Below, piece by piece: positions 43,241-51,835 of a DNA stretch of 64,000 bases. The notes beneath the pieces were generated by a model that saw nothing but the letters and a program-made list of their open reading frames with translations, ran no database searches and was not told the DNA's origin. The translations under genes were made by a program, and so were the position numbers. The stretch comes from Aliikangiella sp965214955 (GTDB lineage: Bacteria; Pseudomonadota; Gammaproteobacteria; Enterobacterales; Kangiellaceae). The stretch spans positions 62,001-126,000 of the forward strand of contig CBDCCU010000003.1 in assembly GCA_965214955.1 (NCBI GenBank), read 5' to 3'. Every line of letters begins with the position of its first letter. The stretch's first letter is position 1.

Positions 43241-43302
43241 TGCACTCGCCTACTAACAAACTTATCTACTCGTCTACTAGCTTACTCACCTACTAACTCA
43301 CC
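43241..43302. repeat. Degenerate octamer repeat across the galU stop codon
   Basis: On the minus strand: GTGAGTAAGC, TAGTAGAC, GAGTAGAT, AAGTTTGT, TAGTAGGC, GAGTGCAG, an 8-bp period with a GAGTA core. It starts in the last galU codons (GELVGE stop) and continues downstream. Confidence 0.6.
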
Positions 43303-44166
43303 AATAAATTCTGAAAAACTTGCTCCAACTTCATCATGCCTCATTCCATATTCAACCACCGCTTTTAAATAACCTAGTTTTGAGCCACAGTCATGTGATT
43401 TTCCTGTTATATGAAAAGCTTCAACAGTTTCTTGCTTCATTAGCTCATCAATAGCATCTGTAAGTTGAATTTCATTACCTGCACCAGGTTTTGTTTCTTC
43501 TAAAAGCAGCCAAATACTTGCGGATAATACATATCGCCCAACAACAGCTAAATTTGATGGAGCTGCATCAACGGAGGGCTTTTCTACAACTCTACTCATC
43601 AGTGAAGACCGACCTTCGCTAAGCTCGATACCACCACAATCAACAACACCATAACTTGATACTTTATCTTCAGGCACAGGCTCCACCATAATTTGAGAGG
43701 CGCCAGTTTTCTTAAATCTGTTTAACATTGCCGATAAATTATCAGTTTTCAAATTACAACTTGCTTCATCAATCAATACATCAGGTAGTAAAACAACAAA
43801 AGGCTCATTACCCACAATTGGCTTTGCTACTGCTACAGCGTGACCTAGCCCTTTTGCTTCACCTTGGCGAATCGATGTAATGGAAACATCACTAGGACAA
43901 ATTGTTTGTACTTCTTTTAATAAGTCATTTTTAGAGCGAGATTCAAGCATCGTCTCTAATTCAAAAGATTTATCAAAATGGTTTTCAATTGCAGTTTTTG
44001 AAGAGTGATTAACTAAAATAATTTCTTTTATACCAGCCTCAATACATTCATTGACAATATATTGAATTAGAGGCTTATCTATAATAGGAAGCATTTCCTT
44101 TGGTATTGATTTAGTTGCTGGAAGCATTCTTGTGCCTAGTCCAGCAACAGGTATTACAGCTTTCAT
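43282..44166 (-). CDS. galU: UTP-glucose-1-phosphate uridylyltransferase
   Basis: 294 residues from ATG 44164-44166 with AGAGGA upstream; an earlier ATG (44208) would add 14 residues before the fold. MKAVIPVAGLGTRMLPATKS, PKEMLPIIDKPLIQYIVNE and VVEKPSVDAAPSNLAVVGRY are the bacterial GalU signatures. Makes UDP-glucose from glucose-1-P and UTP. It serves the locus as source of UDP-glucose and, after oxidation, UDP-glucuronate. The 3' end carries an octamer repeat that encodes the last residues. Confidence 0.95.
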   Translation of the reverse strand: MKAVIPVAGLGTRMLPATKSIPKEMLPIIDKPLIQYIVNECIEAGIKEIILVNHSSKTAIENHFDKSFELETMLESRSKNDLLKEVQTICPSDVSITSIRQGEAKGLGHAVAVAKPIVGNEPFVVLLPDVLIDEASCNLKTDNLSAMLNRFKKTGASQIMVEPVPEDKVSSYGVVDCGGIELSEGRSSLMSRVVEKPSVDAAPSNLAVVGRYVLSASIWLLLEETKPGAGNEIQLTDAIDELMKQETVEAFHITGKSHDCGSKLGYLKAVVEYGMRHDEVGASFSEFIGELVGE

Positions 44167-44266
44167 TGCATATCCTCTTTGGTAGTACAAATAATTAATC
44201 TGAGCCAAATAAATCTCTAGTTTAAACTTTTTAAGTCACATTGCTGAACTAAGTATTTCCCAATAG

Positions 44267-44309
44267 AAAAATGAGCTTGAAGTAAATAAACCGAACTAGG
44301 CTCATTTTT
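44267..44309. terminator. Hairpin upstream of galU, likely terminator
   Basis: AAAAATGAGC (44267-44276) pairs with GCTCATTTTT (44300-44309), 10 bp, loop 23 nt. T-run on either strand. It lies between the relic at 44324-44578 and galU, so it would insulate galU from minus-strand transcription coming from wecG. Confidence 0.65.
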
Positions 44310-44323
44310 ATACTGCTAAAAGA

Positions 44324-44578
44324 TCAAGTTGAATAGTTTTTCCCTTCTTTTCGTAGCATTTCAGCGGCAAGGCTATCACTCATCTTCATTGATTTTTGAG
44401 CTTCTCATCATCAGCAGTATCTTTATCAAATCGTTTTATTTTCTGTACTAGCGTTTCTTTGGGTTGTGTCATAAGCGGATGCATGAGTAGTTGGGGCTTA
44501 CCCAAGACTTTAATTGATTCCAATTAAAAGCCCAGCTCTAAACTCATCGTCAAGGGCAATTATATTTTCAGATCTTAA
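44324..44578 (-). pseudogene. Decayed coding sequence of unknown family
   Basis: The 370-bp gap between wecG and galU has no open frame, but the minus strand reads as protein-like text broken across frames: LRSENIIALDDEFRAGLLIG, LESIKVLGKPQLLMHP, MTQPKETLVQKIKRFDKDTA, and MKMSDSLAAEMLRKEGKNYS with a final TGA at 44324. I do not recognise the family. Several stops separate the parts, so it is a fossil, not a gene with an indel error. Confidence 0.4.
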
Positions 44579-44580
44579 TA

Positions 44581-45342
44581 TTAAGACCGTTCTCTTTTAC
44601 TTAACCTAGTTTTTATTGCTGCTAACCACACATCTTTCAGAAAAATAGGAGTAGAAACAAAATTTCTTTTCCATAAACGTTTAGGTTCACCTAAAAATCT
44701 AATCAACCACTCCAAATGTAACTTTACCCAAAATTCCGATGGGCGTTTTACAGCTCCAGCATAAAAGTCAAATACTGCACCAATGCCAGAGAAGTACTTA
44801 GGAGTACAGCGCTCTTTTAATAAAAAAATAAGCTTTTCTTGCTTAGGGGCGGTTAAACCGACAAAAACAACATCGGGTACAAAATCGTTTATAGATTTAG
44901 CAAAACTTTCAATATCAGGCTCATCAAATGTTGGCTTGAAAGGTGGTGACAAAGTGCCTATTTCAACATTTGGAAAATCCTTTTGGGCTCTTAGCTTTAT
45001 CTTTGATAAAACGGTTTCAGCAGAGCCCAAAAAAAACACCTTGCCACTTCTGTTATTCAACTGGCTCATTGTTTCTTCAAATAAGTCAAATCCTGCAATT
45101 TTTTCTATTTTTTTATTACAAATAGACTTTGCAGCCATTACTATCCCACTGCCATCAGGTATTAGAAAATCACTTTCGCTTAGTGCTTTATGAAATTCCG
45201 GATCCGATTTTTGCTCGACATATGAATGCGGGTTTATCGTATTTAAAACAAGGGGTTTAGTTGTATTCAATGATGTTTCAACCAATACTCCAACTTTATT
45301 ACAATAGACGTCAAAACCCAAGATATTTAAATCACTGTTCAT
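44581..45342 (-). CDS. WecG/TagA/CpsF family glycosyltransferase
   Basis: 253 residues. GT26 family: NPHSYVEQKSDPEFHKALSE (cf. NxHxxxxA-P-Fxxxl), LIPDGSGIVMAAK with the D residue, VFFLGSAE, VVFVGLTAPKQEKLIF and GIGAVFDFYAGAVKRPSEFW. It transfers ManNAc/ManNAcA-type or related sugars to the WecA product in ECA, teichoic and capsule pathways. This is the second sugar transfer in this locus by inference. The start overlaps the manC copy 2 stop by 4 bp (45339-45342), so they are translationally coupled. Confidence 0.88.
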   Translation of the reverse strand: MNSDLNILGFDVYCNKVGVLVETSLNTTKPLVLNTINPHSYVEQKSDPEFHKALSESDFLIPDGSGIVMAAKSICNKKIEKIAGFDLFEETMSQLNNRSGKVFFLGSAETVLSKIKLRAQKDFPNVEIGTLSPPFKPTFDEPDIESFAKSINDFVPDVVFVGLTAPKQEKLIFLLKERCTPKYFSGIGAVFDFYAGAVKRPSEFWVKLHLEWLIRFLGEPKRLWKRNFVSTPIFLKDVWLAAIKTRLSKRERS

Positions 45343-46748
45343 GAATCTACCCGGCCGTACAAATCTTCAAAACGGACAATGTCGTCTTCACCTAAGTAAG
45401 AGCCTGATTGCACTTCAATAAGCTCTAAAGGCACCTTGCCAGGGTTTGCAAGTGCATGAACAACGCCAACAGGAATATAAGTCGATTCATTTTCGGTAAG
45501 TAGTATTGTTTCATCACCATTGGTCACTTTCGCTGTGCCTGAAACTACAATCCAATGTTCTGCGCGATGATGATGCATCTGGACACTCAGTTTAGCACCA
45601 GGTTTAACCGTAATCCGCTTCACCTGGTAGCGACTACCATTATCGATAGAATCATACTTCCCCCAAGGGCGATAGACTTCACGGTGCAGTTTAAACTCAG
45701 AGCGGCCATCGGCCTTAAGCTGCTCAACGACTTTTTTAACGTCCTGTACCTTATCTTTATGCGCAACCATGACAGCGTCTTTGGTATCAACAATAACAAT
45801 ATCTTCAAGACCTACTGTAGCAATTAAGCGCTCACCGCCATGAGCAAGACAGTTTTTGGTGTCATGAAGAATAACGTCACCGCGGGTGGCATTGCCGTTA
45901 TCATCTTTTTGATCTACTTCCCAAAGCGCAGACCATGAACCAATATCATTCCAACCAGCATCTAACGGAACCACTACAGCTTCTGTTGTTTTTTCCATCA
46001 CTGCATAGTCAATAGAATCTTCAGGACATTTTAAAAAAGCTTCTTGATCAACTCTAACAAAGCCCATATCAGTCGTTCTACTTTTCAGAGCCTCTTCACA
46101 TGCATCAAATATATCAGGGCGATGTGCTTTTAGTTCTTCAAGGTAGCGAGATGCTTTAAATAAAAACATACCACTGTTCCAATAAAAATCGCCACTTTCT
46201 AAATAGCTTTCAGCGGCTTGCAAATTAGGCTTTTCAATAAATTGTTCAACCTTAAAACCAGTACCTTCAACTGCACCTCGTTTTATATACCCATAACCGG
46301 TATGTGCAGAGTTAGGTACAATGCCAAACGTAACTAGCTTACCCTCTTCAGCCAGTGGAATAGCTCTATTAACTGTATTAATAAATTCTTGTTCATTATC
46401 AATGACATGATCTGCCGCAAGAACCAGAAACAAAGGGTCTTCAGCATCACTCTCTATTGCAACATTAGCTGCTAACGCGATGGCAGGAGCAGTATTTCGT
46501 CCTTCAGGCTCGAGGATTATTGTTCCTAGTTGGCCAATATTATTTAACTGTTCCGCGACAATAAAGCGATGAGCTTCATTAGAAATAGTAATTGGCTGGC
46601 TTGAATCTAGCCCATTCAAGCGTAATAGCGTTTCTTGCAGCATTGTATTGTTATTGACAAGGGGAAAAAACTGCTTCGGATAAAGTGAACGTGATAGAGG
46701 CCATAAACGCGTACCTGAGCCCCCAGCCATGATTACAGGGATAATCAT
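45339..46748 (-). CDS. manC: Mannose-1-phosphate guanylyltransferase / mannose-6-phosphate isomerase, copy 2
   Basis: 469 residues, same domain order as copy 1: MAGGSGTRLWPLSRSLYPKQ, FIEKPNLQAAESYLESGDFY, EVYRPWGKYDSIDNGSRYQV, HHHRAEHWIVVSGTAKVTNG. The two copies differ throughout by scattered substitutions, so the duplication is not recent. It is coupled to wecG and lies just after the GDP-mannose hydrolase gene, in a GDP-sugar block (gmm, fcl, gmd). Confidence 0.95.
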   Translation of the reverse strand: MIIPVIMAGGSGTRLWPLSRSLYPKQFFPLVNNNTMLQETLLRLNGLDSSQPITISNEAHRFIVAEQLNNIGQLGTIILEPEGRNTAPAIALAANVAIESDAEDPLFLVLAADHVIDNEQEFINTVNRAIPLAEEGKLVTFGIVPNSAHTGYGYIKRGAVEGTGFKVEQFIEKPNLQAAESYLESGDFYWNSGMFLFKASRYLEELKAHRPDIFDACEEALKSRTTDMGFVRVDQEAFLKCPEDSIDYAVMEKTTEAVVVPLDAGWNDIGSWSALWEVDQKDDNGNATRGDVILHDTKNCLAHGGERLIATVGLEDIVIVDTKDAVMVAHKDKVQDVKKVVEQLKADGRSEFKLHREVYRPWGKYDSIDNGSRYQVKRITVKPGAKLSVQMHHHRAEHWIVVSGTAKVTNGDETILLTENESTYIPVGVVHALANPGKVPLELIEVQSGSYLGEDDIVRFEDLYGRVDS

Positions 46749-46769
46749 TATAAAATCCTTTAAAAAAAT

Positions 46770-47252
46770 TTATTTTTCAACAAGTGGAAAGTCTGCCATT
46801 TTATCTTGTTGAAAATACCATTTAGTATGCTTATGAACATCATTATTATGTACTAGCTCTTCTTCACTAAACCAACAATATTCGTTATGTTGATCTGCAG
46901 GTAGTTGAGCAATTAAATTGTCTAATTTCATTTCATAAGACAGCACCACATAATGTGTACTAAATAAATTATCAGAAAAATTGTCATCATAAAAATGTTG
47001 ATATACTCCCAAAAACCTTGCTTTAACGTTATTTGCATCGACACCAAGCTCTAGCCTTAATAATCTAGTGAAAGCACAATCAACAGACTCATCTTTTAAA
47101 ATACGGCCACCAGGTACAAACCAATAACCTTTAGCTGGCCGGTTATTTCTTTTACCCAGTAAAACTTTACCTTCAGAATTTCGAATTATGAGATCGATAG
47201 AGATAAGTGGTGTTAAGCTAACAACCTGCTTAAAGTCATCTATAGAAAGCAC
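46770..47252 (-). CDS. gmm: GDP-mannose mannosyl hydrolase (Nudix family)
   Basis: 160 residues. RNNRPAKGYWFVPGGRILKD and ESVDCAFTRLLRLELGVD are the modified Nudix box of Gmm, which lacks one Glu of the classic motif; this is normal for the family, which cleaves C-O to give GDP and mannose. It usually lies between fcl and manC in colanic-acid-type clusters, as it does here (stop 1 bp from fcl end). Controls GDP-mannose level. Confidence 0.88.
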   Translation of the reverse strand: MLSIDDFKQVVSLTPLISIDLIIRNSEGKVLLGKRNNRPAKGYWFVPGGRILKDESVDCAFTRLLRLELGVDANNVKARFLGVYQHFYDDNFSDNLFSTHYVVLSYEMKLDNLIAQLPADQHNEYCWFSEEELVHNNDVHKHTKWYFQQDKMADFPLVEK

Positions 47253-47253
47253 A

Positions 47254-48216
47254 TTAGCCTCGATAGTTATCTTGGTTTTCTAGAAACCATTTATATGCCA
47301 GAGTCAAACCTTCTTCTAGAGATACACTATAGTTCCAACCAAGAGAAGCTAGACGACTTACATCCATCAGCTTACGAGGCGTACCGTCAGGCTTTGTAAC
47401 ATCGAATGAAATATTACCTTGGTAACCAACGACCCTTGCAACGGTTTCCACTAACTCACGTATAGTACAATCAACACCTGTTCCTACATTTATGTGGCTG
47501 AGCATTGGCTCAGTATTTGCTGCATAAACAGATTTATCAAGTTCTATTACATGAATACTAGCAGCTGCCATATCATCAACGTATAAGAACTCCCTCATTG
47601 GTTTCCCTGTTCCCCAAGCAACGACTTCTTCTTGGTTATTAAGTTTTGCTTCATGAAAACGACGAATGAGCCCAGGAATAACGTGGCTATTTTCTGGGTG
47701 GAAATTATCATTAGGCCCATATAAATTGGTTGGCATGACAGAGCGGTAATCTCTACCATATTGACGATTATAGCTTTCACAAAGCTTAATCCCTGCAATT
47801 TTCGCTATAGCATATGGCTCGTTAGTTGCCTCAAGTATTCCTGTTAACAAAGCACTCTCTTTCATTGGCTGCTCAGCCATTTTAGGGTAAATACATGAAG
47901 ACCCTAAGAACAGTAATCTTTGTACGCCAGCGATATGAGCAGAATGTATAATATTACATTCCATCATCAAATTTTCATAAATAAAATCAGCTGGGTAAGT
48001 ATTATTTGCAATAATGCCACCAACTTTTGCAGCTGCTAAATATACTTCATCTATATGGTTGTTTTTAAAAAACTCAGTAACAGCAACTTGTGACGTTAAA
48101 TCTAACTCACTACGAGAACGTGTTAATAACTTAACATCGCCTCTTTTTTCTAACTGACGAACGATAGCAGAACCAACCATGCCTTTATGGCCAGCTACAA
48201 ATACTTTTTTAGTCAT
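47254..48216 (-). CDS. fcl: GDP-L-fucose synthase
   Basis: 320 residues from ATG 48214-48216 (MTKKVFVAGHKGMVGSAIVR); the frame also allows a TTG five codons upstream (48231). SDR motif GHKGMVGSAI; GSSCIYP; catalytic YAIAKIAGIKLCESY (Y-x3-K); MPTNLYGPNDNFHPENSHVI is the GDP-fucose synthase signature. It makes the 3,5-epimerisation and 4-reduction of GDP-4-keto-6-deoxymannose. It pairs with gmd, 69 bp upstream. Confidence 0.93.
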   Translation of the reverse strand: MTKKVFVAGHKGMVGSAIVRQLEKRGDVKLLTRSRSELDLTSQVAVTEFFKNNHIDEVYLAAAKVGGIIANNTYPADFIYENLMMECNIIHSAHIAGVQRLLFLGSSCIYPKMAEQPMKESALLTGILEATNEPYAIAKIAGIKLCESYNRQYGRDYRSVMPTNLYGPNDNFHPENSHVIPGLIRRFHEAKLNNQEEVVAWGTGKPMREFLYVDDMAAASIHVIELDKSVYAANTEPMLSHINVGTGVDCTIRELVETVARVVGYQGNISFDVTKPDGTPRKLMDVSRLASLGWNYSVSLEEGLTLAYKWFLENQDNYRG

Positions 48217-48284
48217 TATGTAATCACTCAAAAAGGCAGGTACTTTTAAAGCACATGCCCATATTCACAATTGAGAAGGAAGGG

Positions 48285-49427
48285 TTAAGATATTTTAATA
48301 TTAGGCGCATTTTCTTTAGAGACAGATACATCAAAGCCATGAGATTTTAAAATAGCATGCTGCTTAGCTTTCTCTAAATCTGCTAAGACCATTTCTGAAC
48401 ACATTTCTTCAACGGTGATTTCAGGAACCCAACCAAGCTTATTTTTAGCGTTAGTTGGATCACCTAATAATGTCTCAACTTCAGCAGGACGGAAATAACG
48501 AGGGTCAACTCGCACGATCACATCACTAACTTTTACGCCTGGTGCGTTATCGCCTTCAACTGCAAGGACGGTTGCGATCTCATCAACACCTTCACCAGAA
48601 AATTCTAACTCAATACCTGCTTCATTTGCCGACATACGAACAAATTCACGAACCGAAATTTGCTTACCTGTGGCAATAACAAAATCTTCTGGATTATCTT
48701 GTTGTAACATCATCCATTGCATACGAACGTAATCTTTTGCATGCCCCCAATCTCGAAGTGCATCCATGTTACCTAAATACAAACAGGCTTCTAAGCCTTG
48801 AGCAATATTTGCTATTGCACGTGTTATTTTACGTGTAACAAAAGTTTCACCACGGCGCGGTGACTCATGGTTAAATAAAATACCGTTACAGGCATACATA
48901 CCATAAGATTCACGATAATTTACTGTGATCCAGTATGCGTACATTTTTGCAACTGCATAAGGGGAACGAGGGTAAAATGGTGTTGTTTCTTTTTGTGGGG
49001 TTTCTTGCACTAAGCCATAAAGTTCAGAAGTTGAAGCCTGATAAAAGCGAGTCTTCTTTTCTAACCCTAAAAAGCGAATAGCTTCAAGCAAGCGCAAGGT
49101 ACCAATTGCATCAACATCAGCAGTATATTCAGGCGACTCAAAAGACACTGCCACATGAGACTGCGCACCTAAGTTATATACCTCATCAGGCTCAACCTCT
49201 TTCAAAATACGTGTTAAATTTGACGTATCAGTTAAGTCACCATAGTGAAGGTGAAATTTAGGATTTTGCTCATGTGGATCTTGGTAAATGTGGTCAACAC
49301 GTTCTGTGTTAAATGAAGAGGCACGGCGTTTAATACCGTGAACTTCATACCCTTTTTCTAATAGAAATTCAGCTAGGTATGAACCATCTTGGCCAGTTAC
49401 ACCTGTTATTAATGCTTTTTTCATCAT
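48285..49427 (-). CDS. gmd: GDP-mannose 4,6-dehydratase
   Basis: 380 residues. ALITGVTGQDGSYLAEFLLE, GIKRRASSFNTERVDHIYQD, STSELYGLVQETPQKE with catalytic Ser/Thr and E, YPRSPYAVAKMYAYWITVNY (Y-x3-K), NHESPRRGETFVTRKI. First step from GDP-mannose to GDP-L-fucose, also to GDP-rhamnose and GDP-perosamine if other reductases follow; here fcl follows. Confidence 0.96.
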   Translation of the reverse strand: MMKKALITGVTGQDGSYLAEFLLEKGYEVHGIKRRASSFNTERVDHIYQDPHEQNPKFHLHYGDLTDTSNLTRILKEVEPDEVYNLGAQSHVAVSFESPEYTADVDAIGTLRLLEAIRFLGLEKKTRFYQASTSELYGLVQETPQKETTPFYPRSPYAVAKMYAYWITVNYRESYGMYACNGILFNHESPRRGETFVTRKITRAIANIAQGLEACLYLGNMDALRDWGHAKDYVRMQWMMLQQDNPEDFVIATGKQISVREFVRMSANEAGIELEFSGEGVDEIATVLAVEGDNAPGVKVSDVIVRVDPRYFRPAEVETLLGDPTNAKNKLGWVPEITVEEMCSEMVLADLEKAKQHAILKSHGFDVSVSKENAPNIKIS

Positions 49428-49464
49428 TGTTGTCCAAAAATATAAAAATAAGTAAAAATTAAAT

Positions 49465-50595
49465 TTAGCTTCTTTGCGGAGAGAGTATTAATTTCATAAA
49501 CTTCTCTTCAAATACTTTTTCCGACCAATTTAACTCAAACTCCCTAATGGCAGTTTTAGCGTTCTGGTATCCCCAACAGTTGCAGACTTCTATGACCTGT
49601 TTAGAGAACTCACATATAAAGTCTTCTCTTTCTTGCTTTACAACTTTTCCTTTATTATTCCCAATTATATGAGCAACGGCACCGGTATCAGTGGAAACAA
49701 CGGGAAGTCCACAAGAGAATGCTTCAGGTAAAGTCAAAGGATATTGTTCTCTATAAGAAGGTAGAATAATCAAATCTGATTCTAAAAAGGTTTTCTCTTT
49801 TTCTTCCCCATAAATCTCACCCAGATAATAAACTGCATTACTCAAGTTATTTTTTAGTATATAACTATCAAAATAATCCTTATCCGTAGAACTACCAAAC
49901 GCACCTGCGAAATTTAGCTTGAAATTAAAATTAGCTCTGCTTAATTCTTTAGCAATATCCAATGCCCTTTGGTACCCTTTCGAAGGAATCATGTGACCAA
50001 TAAATAAAAGAGAATGCTCATTTTTGTCTTGACAAGATGTACGCTCCCATCGACTTAAAGCAGCTTCTTTTAAAGTTACACTTTTCACATAATACGGTAT
50101 TGCCTCGACAGAGCTCTGTTCAAATGTATTGGAAGGATATGCATTTATTAATGACTTGTCTGCAAAAATTACAATATTACCTTTAAACAAAATTTTTAAT
50201 AAAAACCTTTTTATAAATGATAGATGTTTATCAGGTTGCATATGTATATGCATAATACATTGCATTTTATTATTAAATCTGAATAGATTTATTAGTTTAA
50301 CCGTAAAGTAAAACAATGAGTCCCTAGTAAGCCCTCTACCTGTTACTGCAGGGGAAAAATAAAATTTATTATATTTTGTAAATAAAAACTCTTTAATCAA
50401 CGTAAAATATATTGTCAACAGCATCCTAAGTTTTGAGCTATTGACACCACCTATCTCGCCAACAGTGCTAGAGGTGGATAAATTTATTATCGAAACGTCA
50501 ATATTATTCCTTTTCAGTATATTAAATATACTTTGGCCAACAATAGCAGCACCATGCATTGGCGGTGGAATATGTGCCAACATTAATACTTTCAT
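49465..50595 (-). CDS. Glycosyltransferase, GT4 family
   Basis: 376 residues, GT-B fold. N-terminal MKVLMLAHIPPPMHGAAIVG (glycine loop-like) and C-terminal SLLFIGHMIPSKGYQRALDI; the E-x7-E nucleotide-sugar motif is PEAFSCGLPVVSTDTGAVAH. It is a retaining transferase for one sugar of the repeat unit; the sugar is unknown. No TM segments, so a peripheral cytoplasmic protein. Confidence 0.85.
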   Translation of the reverse strand: MKVLMLAHIPPPMHGAAIVGQSIFNILKRNNIDVSIINLSTSSTVGEIGGVNSSKLRMLLTIYFTLIKEFLFTKYNKFYFSPAVTGRGLTRDSLFYFTVKLINLFRFNNKMQCIMHIHMQPDKHLSFIKRFLLKILFKGNIVIFADKSLINAYPSNTFEQSSVEAIPYYVKSVTLKEAALSRWERTSCQDKNEHSLLFIGHMIPSKGYQRALDIAKELSRANFNFKLNFAGAFGSSTDKDYFDSYILKNNLSNAVYYLGEIYGEEKEKTFLESDLIILPSYREQYPLTLPEAFSCGLPVVSTDTGAVAHIIGNNKGKVVKQEREDFICEFSKQVIEVCNCWGYQNAKTAIREFELNWSEKVFEEKFMKLILSPQRS

Positions 50596-50674
50596 AAATG
50601 TAAACTCAATTAATACTATTCTTTCAATGTTGTTTTTATAAATAGTGTAGAACTTATTAGGTATCTGAAAAAAA

Positions 50675-51835
50675 CTAACCTAATTTTGCTAGTAATTCTT
50701 TAATAGTATTTATTACATAATGCACATCTTCATTTGTCATGGAAGGATGATTTGGTAATGTAAAACATTTCTCGAATAGAGCAGAGGATACTGGAAAATC
50801 GTTTTTGTCCAAATTATATTGCTCTTTCCAATATGGATGTAAATGTAAAGGCATATAATGCACAGAAGTACCTATTCCTTTCAAAGCCAACTCTGCAATA
50901 AAATCGTCTCTAGAGACAATTTGTTCTTCTATACAAACCACATATAGATGCCAAGAATGCATATCATCAGCACTATTTTGAGTTGGTAATTTCAGCCTTA
51001 AATCAGCCAGTCCAGAGTTATAGATTTTCGCTATTTCTTTTCTTCGCTGATATAGTTTGTAAGCCTTTTTTAATTGATGAATCCCTATTGATGATGCCAC
51101 ATCAGTCAGGTTATATTTAAAACCAGGAGCCACGACCTCATAGTACCAATTAGGCTTAGACGACGTAAATCTGTCAAATACATCACGATTGATCCCATGC
51201 AAACGCATAGTTTTCATTCTATCAGCTAAAGCCGAGTCATTGGTTACAACCATTCCACCTTCACCAGTTGTGATCGTTTTATTCGCGTAAAAACTAAATA
51301 CGCAAAGTTCTGAATTTGATCCAATTAACTGACCATTAAATTCACTTGGTAGAGCATGAGCAGCATCCTCAACTATTTTAACACCATATTCAGAACCAAG
51401 TCGTTTTAGTTCATCCATATTACAAGCCTGGCCTGCGAAATGTACTGGCATGATTGCTCTTACGTTTGAACAAGTCTTTAATTTTTCTTCAACTGCTTTA
51501 ACAGAAATATTAAAGTCATTTTCATTAACATCGACAAAAATTGGATCTGCACCTAAGTATCTAATAACCTCTGCAGTAGCGGTAAAAGTATGTGTCGTTG
51601 TTATTACTGAATCACCTGGTCCTATACCTATTGCTTCAAGAGACAAGTGCAAGCCTGCTGTTGCTGAATTAACAGCTATAGCATACTTACAACCTAAAAA
51701 TTTTTTAAAATCTTCTTCAAACTGTTTAGTCTTTTTACCTGTTGTTAGCCAACCACTTTTTAAAGTACTAACAACTTCGTCAATCTCATCTTGACCTATT
51801 ACCGGAGCAGCAAATGGTATTGACTTTTTATTCAT
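50675..51835 (-). CDS. DegT/DnrJ/EryC1/StrS family aminotransferase
   Basis: 386 residues from ATG 51833-51835 (MNKKSIPFAAPVIGQDEIDE); upstream MM codons lie within the neighbour's 3' end. PLP Lys in FSFYANKTITTGEGGM; LKSGWLTTGKKTKQFEEDF; DAAHALPSEFNG; HLYVVCIEE. It transfers an amino group to a 4-keto (or 3-keto) nucleotide sugar. With the CapD-type dehydratase next to it (overlap 8 bp) it should make a UDP-4-amino-4,6-dideoxy sugar of the bacillosamine/viosamine type. Confidence 0.9.
   Translation of the reverse strand: MNKKSIPFAAPVIGQDEIDEVVSTLKSGWLTTGKKTKQFEEDFKKFLGCKYAIAVNSATAGLHLSLEAIGIGPGDSVITTTHTFTATAEVIRYLGADPIFVDVNENDFNISVKAVEEKLKTCSNVRAIMPVHFAGQACNMDELKRLGSEYGVKIVEDAAHALPSEFNGQLIGSNSELCVFSFYANKTITTGEGGMVVTNDSALADRMKTMRLHGINRDVFDRFTSSKPNWYYEVVAPGFKYNLTDVASSIGIHQLKKAYKLYQRRKEIAKIYNSGLADLRLKLPTQNSADDMHSWHLYVVCIEEQIVSRDDFIAELALKGIGTSVHYMPLHLHPYWKEQYNLDKNDFPVSSALFEKCFTLPNHPSMTNEDVHYVINTIKELLAKLG

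Noticed and set aside
42762..43281. An active four-helix-bundle gene
   Set aside because: An in-frame stop directly follows the VPSNIAEG signature and further frame changes are needed, so it is a relic.
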